A stretch of 64,000 nt of DNA from Cohnella sp. CFH 77786 (GTDB taxonomy: Bacteria; Bacillota; Bacilli; Paenibacillales; Paenibacillaceae): NCBI RefSeq assembly GCF_019400745.1, contig NZ_WJIB01000002.1, forward strand, positions 372,001-436,000. The letters are read 5' to 3'. A program made the position numbers and the translations under genes. Shown here piece after piece: positions 45,866 to 54,300 of the stretch (the first letter of the stretch is position 1; every line of letters begins with the position of its first letter). The notes under the pieces were generated by a model, which was not told where the DNA came from, searched no databases, and saw only the letters and a list, made by a program, of their open reading frames with translations.

Positions 45866-47218
45866 ATGAAAAAATGGTCAGTCGCAACCGCTTCTCTCCT
45901 GATTCTCGCGCTTCTGCTGGCAGCGTGCGGCGGAGGAAAGGGCGAATCGTCCGGTTCGCCGGGAGCTTCGGCATCCGCCGATGCCGGAGGCGATCAGGGA
46001 GGCAAGCAAGTCACGCTGAAATTCATGGGCTGGGAAGTAAGTCCGTTGGAAACCGAGAGCGTCAAAAAAGGCTTGGAGCTGTTCATGAAAGAAAACCCGA
46101 ACATCAAGGTCGAATACACGACGATTCCGGGCGGCACGCAGTACGTGGCCAAAATGCAGGCGATGGTTCTCGGCAACGAGGCGCCGGACGTATTCTTCCT
46201 GCAAAGCGACTACTACCGGGACTTCGTGAAACGGAAGAGCCTCCTCGACATCACCGACAAGGTCAACTCCGAAGGCGTAGCGGATGACCTGATCGATTCC
46301 GCCGTCAAGCTCAGCACGGTGGACGGCAAATATTACGGCATCGAGTCCTGCATCGTAGCGCCGGTTCTCTATTTCAACAAAGACATTTTCGACAAAGCCG
46401 GCGTGGCCTATCCGCCCACGGACCCCAGCAAAGCGTGGACCTGGCAGCAGTTCGTGGACGCAGCCAAGAAGCTGACGGTCAAAAACGGCAACAAATTCGA
46501 GCAGTACGGCGTATACGGACTGGAAAACTACTATATGACGATCGCCGAAATCATGAGCAACGGCGGCAATTGGTTCACGGAGGATCTGAAGAAATCCGCC
46601 GCGAACACGCCGGAAGTGAAAGAGGTACTGCAGGCGATCGCCGATCTCCGCAAGAAAGACGGAGTCAGCCCGGAAGCGAAGCTGCTGACGAACAGCGGGA
46701 TGAGCGCAGCGCAAATGCTGCAAACGGGCAAAATCGCAATGCTCGTCGACGGCTCCTGGGCACTGCAGGAACTGTCCCACATGAACTTCAAAGTCGGCAT
46801 GGCCGTGCTTCCGAAGTTCAAGGAAGCGGTCACGCACGGACAGGCGCATCTGCACGTCGCATCCGCCAATACGGAGCATCCGGAGGAAGCATGGAAGCTG
46901 ATCAAGTTCCTGTCCTCCGAGGAGTATCAATTGCAGAACGTCAAGGCCGGTCTCTGGCTTCCCAACCACAAATCGCTGTACACCGAACAAGGCATCGCCA
47001 AATGGCTGACCCCGGGCGTCCACCCGGACGGCTTCAAGGACATGATCCCTTACTTCACGGAATCGAAGACGTACCCGTATGCCCTTCTCAGCAGCCAGAA
47101 AATCCAGGAAGATACGACGGCGGAGCTGGATAAGTTCTTCATCGGAAACCAGCCGCTCGACAAGACGGTGGAAAATATCGAAACGGTCGTGAACAAACAG
47201 TTGGCCCAAAATCAATAA
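45866..47218 (+). CDS. Sugar ABC transporter substrate-binding lipoprotein
   Basis: 450 residues; signal peptide with lipobox LLAAC (Cys 21) followed by a Gly/Ser linker, then the family-1 solute-binding fold (KFMGWEVSPLETESVKKGLELF, PDVFFLQSDYYRDFV, WTWQQFVDAAKKL). Delivers an oligosaccharide to the permeases encoded next. It is close in design to the anchored protein at 44315, probably a paralogue. ATG 45866 follows GGAGGG. Likely ligand: a galactoside or arabinose-containing oligosaccharide, from the adjacent GH27 gene. Confidence 0.93.
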   Translation: MKKWSVATASLLILALLLAACGGGKGESSGSPGASASADAGGDQGGKQVTLKFMGWEVSPLETESVKKGLELFMKENPNIKVEYTTIPGGTQYVAKMQAMVLGNEAPDVFFLQSDYYRDFVKRKSLLDITDKVNSEGVADDLIDSAVKLSTVDGKYYGIESCIVAPVLYFNKDIFDKAGVAYPPTDPSKAWTWQQFVDAAKKLTVKNGNKFEQYGVYGLENYYMTIAEIMSNGGNWFTEDLKKSAANTPEVKEVLQAIADLRKKDGVSPEAKLLTNSGMSAAQMLQTGKIAMLVDGSWALQELSHMNFKVGMAVLPKFKEAVTHGQAHLHVASANTEHPEEAWKLIKFLSSEEYQLQNVKAGLWLPNHKSLYTEQGIAKWLTPGVHPDGFKDMIPYFTESKTYPYALLSSQKIQEDTTAELDKFFIGNQPLDKTVENIETVVNKQLAQNQ

Positions 47219-47234
47219 ACAGAAAGAGGCACCT

Positions 47235-47278
47235 GGGAGGGAACGCTGACGTTCCTTCCCCGGTTCCTGCAACCGGGG
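47235..47278 (+). promoter_or_regulatory. Two overlapping hairpins between binding protein and permease genes
   Basis: Hairpin 1: GGGAGGGAACG / CGTTCCTTCCC, 47235-47260, one mismatch. Hairpin 2: CCCCGGTT / AACCGGGG, 47258-47278. They share three bases. The GGGGTG ribosome binding site of the first permease lies in the 3' arm of hairpin 2. This would keep binding-protein mRNA stable and permease translation low. Confidence 0.7.
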
Positions 47279-47285
47279 TGAGACA

Positions 47286-48170
47286 ATGAAACCGCTAAAG
47301 CCTCTGCTGTACAAGGACGGGTTTTGGGCCTTCCTCATGCTGCTGCCGAACATCGCCGGCTTCCTGATGTTCTTGCTGCTGCCGGTCTTGGCCACGTTCG
47401 TGATCAGCTTCACCGGATGGAATCTGACGGATTCGTTCCGATTCAACGGAATCGATAACTACAAGGAATTGTTTCAAGATCCCGTATTCGGCCAGGTGCT
47501 CGGAAACACGTTTTATTTCACGATCGCCAGCGTGCCGATCGGCATCGCACTCTCGTTATTCCTGGCCGTGTTCTTGAACCAGAAGCTGGCGCTCGTCCGC
47601 TTCTACCGGGCCGCCTTCTTCATCCCGGTCATCTCCTCGATGGTCGCGGTCGCCGTCATCTGGCAATGGATTTACAATCCGGAATTCGGTTTGCTCAATT
47701 ACGCCCTTTCCTGGTTCGGCATCGATGGACCCGCCTGGCTGACCAGCACCCGCTGGGCGATGCCGGCCGTCATCATAACGAGCATCTGGAAAAGCCTCGG
47801 CTTCAACATGCTCATTTTCCTTGCCGGTCTCCAGTCCATTTCGGAATCTTACTACGAAGCCGCGGACATCGACGGGGCCAAGTGGTACTCGAAATTTTGG
47901 CGCATTACCGTGCCGCTCCTGTCCCCGACGACCTTCTTCGTCACGGTCATGTCCGTCATCAATTCGTTCCAGGTATTCGATACCGCCTACTTGATGACGC
48001 AGGGCGGTCCGGCGCGGTCGACGTCCGTACTGGTTTACTACATTTTCCAAAACGCCTTCCAATATTTCCGCATGGGTTACGCGAGCGCGCTGGCTTACGT
48101 CCTGTTCTTCATCGTCCTGATCATCACGTTCCTCCAATTCTGGAGGCAGAAAAAATGGAGCATCTACTAA
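47286..48170 (+). CDS. Sugar ABC transporter permease (MalF/UgpA-like)
   Basis: 294 residues with six membrane helices and the cytoplasmic EAA loop YYEAADIDGAKWYSKFWRIT that contacts the ATPase. Forms a heterodimeric channel with the next gene product. Its RBS (GGGGTG) is inside a hairpin, predicting low expression relative to the binding protein. Confidence 0.94.
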   Translation: MKPLKPLLYKDGFWAFLMLLPNIAGFLMFLLLPVLATFVISFTGWNLTDSFRFNGIDNYKELFQDPVFGQVLGNTFYFTIASVPIGIALSLFLAVFLNQKLALVRFYRAAFFIPVISSMVAVAVIWQWIYNPEFGLLNYALSWFGIDGPAWLTSTRWAMPAVIITSIWKSLGFNMLIFLAGLQSISESYYEAADIDGAKWYSKFWRITVPLLSPTTFFVTVMSVINSFQVFDTAYLMTQGGPARSTSVLVYYIFQNAFQYFRMGYASALAYVLFFIVLIITFLQFWRQKKWSIY

Positions 48171-48184
48171 GGAGGAGGGCGACG

Positions 48185-49012
48185 ATGAGACCGCGTTTGG
48201 GAGTCAAAGCGGCGGCGCATGCCGTCCTTCTGCTCGGATCGGCCGTCATGCTGTTTCCGTTCATTTGGTCGATAGGCACGTCCCTGAAAGATATCGGCGA
48301 GGTGTTTACGTTTCCGCCCCGCTTCTTCGGTGAACAGTTGAAGTTCGCCAACTACACGCATATGACCGAACGGATTCCGTTCTTCCGTTTCTTCTTCAAT
48401 ACGCTCAAAATCACGGTCATCGTCGTCGTTTTCCAGCTATTGACCAGCTCGATGGCGGGGTATGTATTCGCGAGACTGCGGTTCCGGTTCCGGGAAGGAC
48501 TGTTCGGCTTGTATTTGGCCACGCTCATGGTTCCGGCCCAGGTGACGATGATTCCGACGTTTCTGCTGATGAAATACTACGGTCTGCTCGACACGCATTG
48601 GTCGCTCATATTGCCCGCCCTCGTATCCGCTTTCGGAACCTTCCTGCTGCGGCAATTCTTCTCGACAATTCCGATTGCGCTCGAGGAAGCCGCCAAAATC
48701 GACGGCTGCACGCCATTCGGCATTTACTGGCGCATTTTCGTGCCCCTCTCCAAACCGGCGCTCGCGACGCTCGGCATTTTCATCACGATGGGCACGTGGA
48801 ACGATTTCGTCAACCCGCTCGTTTACCTCAGCTCGATGAGCAAGATGACGCTGACGCTGGGGCTGGCCAACATGCAGGGGTTGTACTCGACCGACTGGCC
48901 TGCCTTGATGGCGGCCACGGTCATTACCGTCCTGCCGATTCTGATTGTGTTTCTGCTCGCCCAGGACGTATTCGTACGAGGCGTCACGTTATCGGGTCTG
49001 AAAGGGGAGTAA
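48185..49012 (+). CDS. Sugar ABC transporter permease (MalG/UgpE-like)
   Basis: 275 residues, six membrane helices, EAA loop LEEAAKIDGCTPFGIYWRIF. ATG 48185 follows AAGGAGGAGGGC, 14 bases after the previous stop. No ATPase gene follows; in Bacillales such CUT1 transporters are commonly powered by the shared ATPase MsmX. Confidence 0.94.
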   Translation: MRPRLGVKAAAHAVLLLGSAVMLFPFIWSIGTSLKDIGEVFTFPPRFFGEQLKFANYTHMTERIPFFRFFFNTLKITVIVVVFQLLTSSMAGYVFARLRFRFREGLFGLYLATLMVPAQVTMIPTFLLMKYYGLLDTHWSLILPALVSAFGTFLLRQFFSTIPIALEEAAKIDGCTPFGIYWRIFVPLSKPALATLGIFITMGTWNDFVNPLVYLSSMSKMTLTLGLANMQGLYSTDWPALMAATVITVLPILIVFLLAQDVFVRGVTLSGLKGE

Positions 49013-49026
49013 GGGCGGAAAGGAGC

Positions 49027-49056
49027 GAAGCCCGGGGCTGGTCAGCCGCGGGCTTC
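49027..49056. terminator. Bidirectional hairpin after permease gene
   Basis: Stem GAAGCCCG / CGGGCTTC with an inner GGCTG / CAGCC stem, between the convergent permease and GH27 genes; T-run weak. Confidence 0.6.
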
Positions 49057-49086
49057 TTCGTGTATTCGGCCGAACGAATCGGCCGG

Positions 49087-50370
49087 TTACGGATCAAGGC
49101 GAAACAGAGATGCGCCATGGGGCGGAATGACCGCGCTCAAACCGCCTTCCAAGCGGCCCATTTCACTCCCGGTCCATAAATCTTTCCCTTTTGCTCCGTC
49201 TCGGCAACCGAGTGCCTCCAAGGACACCCGTACCTCATGTGCTTCCTCACCCGTATTGAACAGGGCCGCGTATTTCGTCCCGTCCGGTCCATCCGCCGCC
49301 CAGACGATGCGGCTTCCGTCCCGAATCACTTGCCGCGCCCCTCCGCTGTGACGGTGCATGTCGAGGACCTCGCGATTCGTCAGCAGGGACAGCGTCCAAT
49401 CGTCGTTGTCCCGCAGCTCGCCTCCGAACATGAGCGGCGAACGGAAAATCGTCCACAGCGTCATCATGGTGAGCTGCTCGTCCCGCGTGAAGCGGGTCCA
49501 TCGGTCCGAACCGCCTCCGTCCACCGACCGGATGCCGATGTGCCCCAGCGGCAGCATGTCGCAATCCGGCCAGCGGCCGGGCGCCGGCCTTCCCTGCCAT
49601 CTCTCGCAACGGTCGAACATATCGAGAAGCAACGGCCACAAATCCCAGAAGTCGTCCGTCATCCGCCACATGTTGGCGTTCGCTTCGAAGAAATCCGCCA
49701 GCTCCGCCGGGGCCGGTCCGGGAGACAAGCTGAGCACCATGGGACGCCCGCAGCGGTCGATCGCGCGGCGGATCAATTCGATCTCCGCCTGATGCGTGCC
49801 GTAAAGCCGGGAGGCCGCGATGTCGTCCACTTTCACGAAGTCGACTCCCCATTCCGCGTAGAGCTCGAACAGCGAGCTGTAATAAGCTTGGGCTCCTTCT
49901 TTGGCGGCGTCAACTCCGTACATGTCCGTGTTCCAGGGACAGATGGAGTTCGGATGCGCGATATCGCGCGCGGTCGCCTGAGTGCCCTTAACGGGCGTGT
50001 TCTGATGAACGGCTTGACGCGGAATGCCCCGCATGATGTGGATGCCGAATTTCAGCCCAAGCCCATGCACATAATCCGCCAGCGGCTTGAACCCTTGTCC
50101 GCCGGCGGCCGAAGGGAACCGGTTCACCGCGGGGATAAGACGCGAATAAGCATCCATCTCAAGCGGCACGAAAGGCCGATATTGCGAGGAGACGGCCCCC
50201 GGCTCGTACCACTGGATGTCCACGACAACGTACTCCCAGCCGTAAGGCTTCAGATGTTCGGCCATGTAAGCCGCATTGCCCCGCACTTCTTCTTCCGTCA
50301 CAGCCGCGCCGTAACAATCCCAGCTGTTCCATCCCATCGGCGGCGTGGCCGCGAAGGTATGATGTCGCAT
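49087..50370 (-). CDS. GH27 glycosidase (alpha-galactosidase or beta-L-arabinopyranosidase)
   Basis: 427 residues with the GH27 TIM barrel (about 1-320) and C-terminal beta domain. It starts TPPMGWNSWDCYG; the nucleophile is D182 in FVKVDD, and the acid/base lies in RMTDDFWD (D239 or D240). No signal peptide, so it acts on imported oligosaccharides. GH27 contains both alpha-galactosidases and beta-L-arabinopyranosidases; with the arabinan-type genes in this window, either is plausible. RBS AAGGAGG at 12 bases or fewer from ATG 50370. Convergent with the transporter operon. Confidence 0.9.
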   Translation of the reverse strand: MRHHTFAATPPMGWNSWDCYGAAVTEEEVRGNAAYMAEHLKPYGWEYVVVDIQWYEPGAVSSQYRPFVPLEMDAYSRLIPAVNRFPSAAGGQGFKPLADYVHGLGLKFGIHIMRGIPRQAVHQNTPVKGTQATARDIAHPNSICPWNTDMYGVDAAKEGAQAYYSSLFELYAEWGVDFVKVDDIAASRLYGTHQAEIELIRRAIDRCGRPMVLSLSPGPAPAELADFFEANANMWRMTDDFWDLWPLLLDMFDRCERWQGRPAPGRWPDCDMLPLGHIGIRSVDGGGSDRWTRFTRDEQLTMMTLWTIFRSPLMFGGELRDNDDWTLSLLTNREVLDMHRHSGGARQVIRDGSRIVWAADGPDGTKYAALFNTGEEAHEVRVSLEALGCRDGAKGKDLWTGSEMGRLEGGLSAVIPPHGASLFRLDP

Positions 50371-50396
50371 CGGATGACCTCCTTGTTATCTGTAGC

Positions 50397-50411
50397 AATA
50401 TTGCGATCATG
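50397..50411. promoter_or_regulatory. TTGCGATC motif upstream of GH27 gene
   Basis: AATATTGCGATCATG, sharing AATATTGCGA with 26592-26601 and TTGCGATC-TG with 26681-26691 upstream of GH42; a weaker ATATTGCGGTC follows near 50473. Candidate site for an AraC-type activator. Confidence 0.4.
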
Positions 50412-50482
50412 TTCCCATCATAACCCCGCGGCAAAAGCAACTTCTACAGTAAAATGATTCGCCCGATGGTACGATATTGCGG

Positions 50483-51367
50483 TCAATCGAAGTACAAGCG
50501 GTTCAGGACGAGAGGATCGCCTTTGCGGAACGCGCCGGGCGTGAGTCCGGTATGGCGGCGGAAAGCTTTGATGAAGTAACTGCCGCTCGAATAGCCGACC
50601 CGCTGCGCGATCCGTTCGACGTTCTCGTCCGTTTGCCGCAGCAGCTCCATGGCGCGTTCCGTTCTCACCCGGTTAACATATTCGTTCGGCGTCATGCCTA
50701 CGGCGGAGGAGAAGGAACGCAGAAAATGGTATTTCGACAGCCGTAGCTCGTCCGCAAGCTGTTCGAGGCTCAACATGGAGGCATAACGCGATTCGATGAT
50801 CGAAACGGCTGTCCTGATTTTGGCGGGCCATTCGGACCGGCCGTGCAGGGCATAGCGGCATAATCCCGTAACGAATTGATAAACGAAGGAAGACGAGTGA
50901 TAAGGGTCCGTGATCCGTCCGGCTCTCGCCTCCTCGTAGATGTGCAGGAGAAGCCGGATCGGTCTGCTTCCGATGGGCAGCGCCGGAGTCCGTCCCAGCT
51001 TGGCGACCGCTTCCTGCCAATTGGGCAGCACCAGGCGGGGACGGAAGAGAAGGAAGGCGAATTCCCAGGCACGCTGGTCTTCCGGGAAATAATACCGATG
51101 ATCGCTGGGGATTTCCGCCAGGAACGCCTGGCCGGGACCGATCCGGGAGACGTTGTCACCGTGCTCGAAGATGCCTTCTCCTTCCAATGTATACTGGAAC
51201 AACAGCAACGGTCCGTCCGTCCGGGTCATCCCGTCCCACCGATAACCGGTATCGTGAACGCGGTCGAAGCCGACGGCGAAGAGACTGCACAAGGCGAGCT
51301 CCGGGAACTCGGAGTACCGAAAGCCGTACGTTCCGTATCCTGTCGGGCGAATGACGAACAACTCCAT
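50483..51367 (-). CDS. AraC-family regulator (upstream of GH27 gene)
   Basis: About 294 residues: N-terminal cupin-like domain (LLLFQYTLEGEGIFEHGD, AFLAEIPSDHRYYFPED) and C-terminal double helix-turn-helix (LADELRLSKYHFLRSFSSAVG, IAQRVGYSSGSYFIKAFRRHTG ending TPGAFRKGD). Same direction as GH27, 112 bases apart. Start is uncertain: an ATG at 51397 coincides with a TACAAT -10-like box, so I take the in-frame ATG at 51367, though neither has a clear RBS. Confidence 0.83.
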   Translation of the reverse strand: MELFVIRPTGYGTYGFRYSEFPELALCSLFAVGFDRVHDTGYRWDGMTRTDGPLLLFQYTLEGEGIFEHGDNVSRIGPGQAFLAEIPSDHRYYFPEDQRAWEFAFLLFRPRLVLPNWQEAVAKLGRTPALPIGSRPIRLLLHIYEEARAGRITDPYHSSSFVYQFVTGLCRYALHGRSEWPAKIRTAVSIIESRYASMLSLEQLADELRLSKYHFLRSFSSAVGMTPNEYVNRVRTERAMELLRQTDENVERIAQRVGYSSGSYFIKAFRRHTGLTPGAFRKGDPLVLNRLYFD

Positions 51368-51543
51368 TTCTGTCGCGCAGGCTGGTTTTGACACCATTGT
51401 AGCAGAAAGAACGGGACGGATTGCAAACGACGGACAAGATTCCTATCGCCCGCGCGTCATTCCTGTTGTAGACTAGTCCTGATCGAATATACGGGTCGAA
51501 CGAATCCGGAAGGGGAGGGTTCGTTCGCGGAAAGGGTAGTGCC

Positions 51544-52338
51544 ATGCGACCGACCGTGCAATCCGTCATCGACGCTTTGATCGAACCCGCAGGCGGGCTC
51601 GAACGGACCGTCGACGCTTTGCTGTTCGGGAAGCCGCAAACGGAAGTAACCGGTATCGCGGTTTCCTTCATGCCCACGCAGAGGGTATTGGAACAGACCA
51701 TCGAACGCGGCGCCAATCTTCTGATTACGCACGAAGGCCCCTTCTTTTCCCACCAGGACGGAACCGGTCTTCGTATGGCCGATTCCGTCTTCAAAGCGAA
51801 GAAACGATTCATCGAGGAGTCGGGTCTTGCCATTTTCCGATTCCACGATTATTGGCACCGGTACCGGCCGGACGGGATCATGGAAGGGCTGATTCATGCG
51901 CTTGGCTGGGAGCCGTACGTCCTTGAACATCGGGAAGCGGCGGCGATCGTGAGGATTCCTGCCGCTTCCGTCCGGGAAGTGGCCGAATACGCCAAGCGGC
52001 GGCTCGGCATCCCCTACGTCCGGGCGATTGGCGACTTGGACATGAAGTGCAAGAAGCTAGGGCTGCTTGCGGGATACCGGGGAGGCGGAGATCTGTCGAT
52101 TCCGCTGCTCGGGCAAGAAGATGTCGACCTCATCCTGTGCGGAGAAGGTCCCGAATGGGAAACGCCGGAATACGTTAGGGATTCCAATCGCCTCGGCAAT
52201 CGGAAGGCGTTGATCGTCCTGGGCCATGCGGAAAGCGAAGAGCCCGGCATGAAGCTGCTGGCCGATCGGCTGCAAACGAAGTATCCCGGAATACCGGTAC
52301 ATTTCCTGAAGGAGGAGCCGGTTTTTCGGGTGATTTGA
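51544..52338 (+). CDS. Nif3-like dinuclear metal centre protein
   Basis: 264 residues of the NIF3/YqfO (DUF34) family: SFMPTQRVLEQTIERGANLLITHEGPFF carries the first metal His and Glu, RFHDYWHRY and the C-terminal CGEGPEWETPEY and LGHAESEEPG supply further ligands. It forms a toroidal hexamer with a dimetal site. Some members have been called GTP cyclohydrolase type 2, but the biochemical role is not settled. Length is that of the short form without the central PII-like insertion. Followed by a good terminator. Confidence 0.85.
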   Translation: MRPTVQSVIDALIEPAGGLERTVDALLFGKPQTEVTGIAVSFMPTQRVLEQTIERGANLLITHEGPFFSHQDGTGLRMADSVFKAKKRFIEESGLAIFRFHDYWHRYRPDGIMEGLIHALGWEPYVLEHREAAAIVRIPAASVREVAEYAKRRLGIPYVRAIGDLDMKCKKLGLLAGYRGGGDLSIPLLGQEDVDLILCGEGPEWETPEYVRDSNRLGNRKALIVLGHAESEEPGMKLLADRLQTKYPGIPVHFLKEEPVFRVI

Positions 52339-52400
52339 GTGCAGGTAAGCAGGGACCGCAGCGAATGATTCGTGAAGCCATGGCCTCGGTTACCTTTTGT

Positions 52401-52436
52401 CGCATCCCGGCGCGTCCTGGGGATGCGGCTTTTTTT
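52401..52436 (+). terminator. Intrinsic terminator after Nif3-like gene
   Basis: Stem CGCATCCC / GGGATGCG, loop of 11, followed by CGGCT and seven T. Confidence 0.9.
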
Positions 52437-52504
52437 CTTTAGGGTGAGTGATTTACATGGGATGGTGGAAAAATGTAGCGAGTGGAGGAGGGGGTAATTT
52501 AAAG

Positions 52505-52636
52505 ATGAGAACGGCCGTGTTCCTTATTCTCGTGATTGCGATTGTGACAACCGCTGTTCCTTCGAAGGCGGATCGGGTTCCGGTGCAGAGACTTCATGAC
52601 TCGGAAGGGGACGAACTGGATGATTCGGTGTTCTGA
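52505..52636 (+). CDS. Small secreted peptide, function unknown
   Basis: 43 residues: a signal peptide (FLILVIAIVTTAVPSKA, cleavage probably after Ala 22) and an acidic tail HDSEGDELDDSVF. ATG 52505 follows GGAGGGGGT at good spacing, better than ATGs further upstream. The next gene begins 16 bases after its stop, so they form an operon. No family recognised. Confidence 0.55.
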   Translation: MRTAVFLILVIAIVTTAVPSKADRVPVQRLHDSEGDELDDSVF

Positions 52637-52652
52637 CGAAAGGTGGTGCAAC

Positions 52653-52985
52653 ATGAAACGTAGGATTTTCGTCATTTTGATTTTCAGTATGCTTATCTCG
52701 ACTTCGCACTCCTTTGCTGCCTTTGGTATAGAAAGACAGCCCGAAAGCCCGCCTTCTTACGCGAAATGGGGCAATCTGGCCGTCCTGGAAACGATGAAAC
52801 GATACGGCCTGCCCATCATTGATTATTTACATGTGGGTCGAACCGACATCTCCGCGTCAGTTGCGGAGGAGAAATTCAAACTTTGGCTGAGGAGACGGGA
52901 TGGCAGAGAATTCGGCGTGTACGTCACCATCCGATTTGATCCGGTCACGGAGCGAGTGCTGTCGGTCGGATTTGAAGAAACCTAG
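52653..52985 (+). CDS. Secreted DUF3889-family protein (YqzG/YhdC-like)
   Basis: 110 residues: signal peptide to about Ala 22, then the DUF3889 core YAKWGNLAVLETMKRYGLPI, IDYLHVGR, EKFKLWLRRRDGREFGVYVTI. Homologues YqzG and YhdC of Bacillus subtilis are secreted and uncharacterised. ATG 52653 has AAAGGTGG upstream. A short T-rich hairpin-like stretch follows the stop. Confidence 0.78.
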   Translation: MKRRIFVILIFSMLISTSHSFAAFGIERQPESPPSYAKWGNLAVLETMKRYGLPIIDYLHVGRTDISASVAEEKFKLWLRRRDGREFGVYVTIRFDPVTERVLSVGFEET

Positions 52986-53027
52986 CCTTGAACCGAATGC
53001 TTCGGAGGTGTTTTTTTCTATGGCTGA

Positions 53028-53342
53028 CTAATTCGCATCCAACAGCTTGTAAACCACTTTCCGATTGATTCCATCAAGATTAGCCGTTCGATTGGTATCG
53101 GCTCCCTCTTCAGCACTCCATCCCGGCGCGAATTGCAAGATTTTTTCGGGCAATTCCGTCGCCACAACCCGATCCTTGGTCAGCGTTACATTGAATGAAT
53201 ACTTTCCATGATCAGGCATTACGATTCTGTATGAAATTTCATACAGATTTAGATTTACGGGCAGGCCCCTCATCTGACTCGCTTTGCTCGATTCTTCAGA
53301 GCCCTTCGCCAGTCGGGAATCATGAATCGTGGTTTGTTAAAT
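53028..53342 (-). pseudogene. C-terminal remnant of an unknown protein
   Basis: A minus-strand open frame between a TAA near 53342 and the stop at 53028 reads LNLYEISYRIVMPDHGKYSF and DRVVATELPEKILQFAPGWS, which looks like real coding sequence, yet no RBS or plausible start precedes it (an internal ATG at 53273 has none). It is probably the 3' end of a gene whose 5' part was replaced by the TPR remnant facing it. Confidence 0.4.
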
Positions 53343-53361
53343 GGTCAGCCGTCGTTTTTTT

Positions 53362-53723
53362 AACAAGCACGAACGACCCCCAAATAGCCGGATTACTCGG
53401 TGCATATTGCAGAATGGTTGGCGACTTGAAAACAGCAGACAAATATCTCCCTATTGCGATTTATCGTTTTAACGAAAAAAAGGACAACAAAAAATCTCCT
53501 GATCAACCGGATTGGATTCGCACATCTGCTGCAATATGAGGGGCGTTATGATGATGCGAATCGCATGTTTCTCGAGGTGATCGAGGATATCCACCATGAT
53601 GATCAATCGAAGGAACTCCTTGATTTTGCCTACCAGCACTTCGGCAAGTGTCTAGTTGAACAACGAAAATATCCGGAAGCCATGGAATACTTTCAGGATG
53701 CTTTGCTTCTAAAGAGAATCTAA
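53362..53723 (+). pseudogene. TPR-repeat protein remnant with frameshift
   Basis: Two frames join into one TPR protein tail: the first reads AGLLGAYCRMVGDLKTADKYL, the second NRIGFAHLLQYEGRYDDANRMF and HFGKCLVEQRKYPEAMEYFQ. The frame changes at an A6 run (53489-53494), consistent with one extra A. At least three TPR units remain; no start is visible and the 5' part merges into sequence coding on the other strand. Confidence 0.65.
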
Positions 53724-53876
53724 ACCGGATAAAGTGGATCTCATGAATGCAACCAGACACGCAATCACGATCACAAGGAGTTTTTTGCGAGATGGCAGTT
53801 AGGAGGTGAATGGCTCAAGCACTTAAGGTTTGATCCGTTCGTTTTTGTAACATCGGGCAGCTTGTAACTTTTTTTC

Positions 53877-53942
53877 TTGAATGGGGAAGCCCATTCTTGT
53901 ATTATATACCTAGATAATCGATGCATTGAAAAACTAGGTATA
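53877..53942 (+). promoter_or_regulatory. padR promoter and inverted-repeat operator
   Basis: TTGAAT (53877-53882), 17 bases, TATTAT (53900-53905) form a sigma-A promoter. Perfect 9-bp arms TATACCTAG (53905-53913) and CTAGGTATA (53934-53942), 20 bases apart, start at the -10 box and extend over the transcription start. PadR-family repressors usually bind such dyads at their own promoters. Confidence 0.75.
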
Positions 53943-53967
53943 AGAATACGATGAAGGGGGCAGCGTT

Positions 53968-54300
53968 TTGACCATCAACAAAGAGCTTTTGAAAGGGAGC
54001 ACGGCGATTCTCATTTTGACGATGCTCGAGCAGAGAGACATGTACGGTTATGAAATCATCAAAGAAATGGAGCGGAAATCGAGCGGGGTTTTCGCTTTTA
54101 AAGAAGGGACGCTCTACCCCATTCTTCACGGTTTGGAATCGGAAGAACTCGTGACCGCGTATTGGCAGACGCATGAATCGCGGAATCGCAAATACTATCG
54201 GATCACGCCGAAAGGACAAGCATCTCTTCAAGAGAAGAAAAGGGAATGGAGATTGTTCCGGAACGCCGTGGATGGCGTTCTGGGGGAGGGCACGGTATGA
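53968..54300 (+). CDS. PadR-family transcriptional repressor
   Basis: 110 residues: winged helix with LTMLEQRDMYGYEIIKEMERKS and FKEGTLYPILHGLESEELV, YYRITPKG wing, and a C-terminal dimerisation helix, the compact PadR-s2 type. Start is TTG 53968 with AAGGGGG seven bases upstream. Its TGA overlaps the ATG of the SEDS gene, so the two are coupled. Likely represses its own operon through the dyad at 53905-53942; inducer unknown. Confidence 0.9.
   Translation: MTINKELLKGSTAILILTMLEQRDMYGYEIIKEMERKSSGVFAFKEGTLYPILHGLESEELVTAYWQTHESRNRKYYRITPKGQASLQEKKREWRLFRNAVDGVLGEGTV

Noticed and set aside
45878-47446. Minus-strand open frame of 522 codons opposite the binding-protein gene
   Set aside because: Covers a clear lipoprotein gene on the other strand; composition is that of an antisense frame.
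53743-53802. Short peptide frame of 19 codons after the TPR remnant, resembling a Phr-type arrangement
   Set aside because: No signal peptide and the TPR remnant does not look like Rap or AimR; likely chance.
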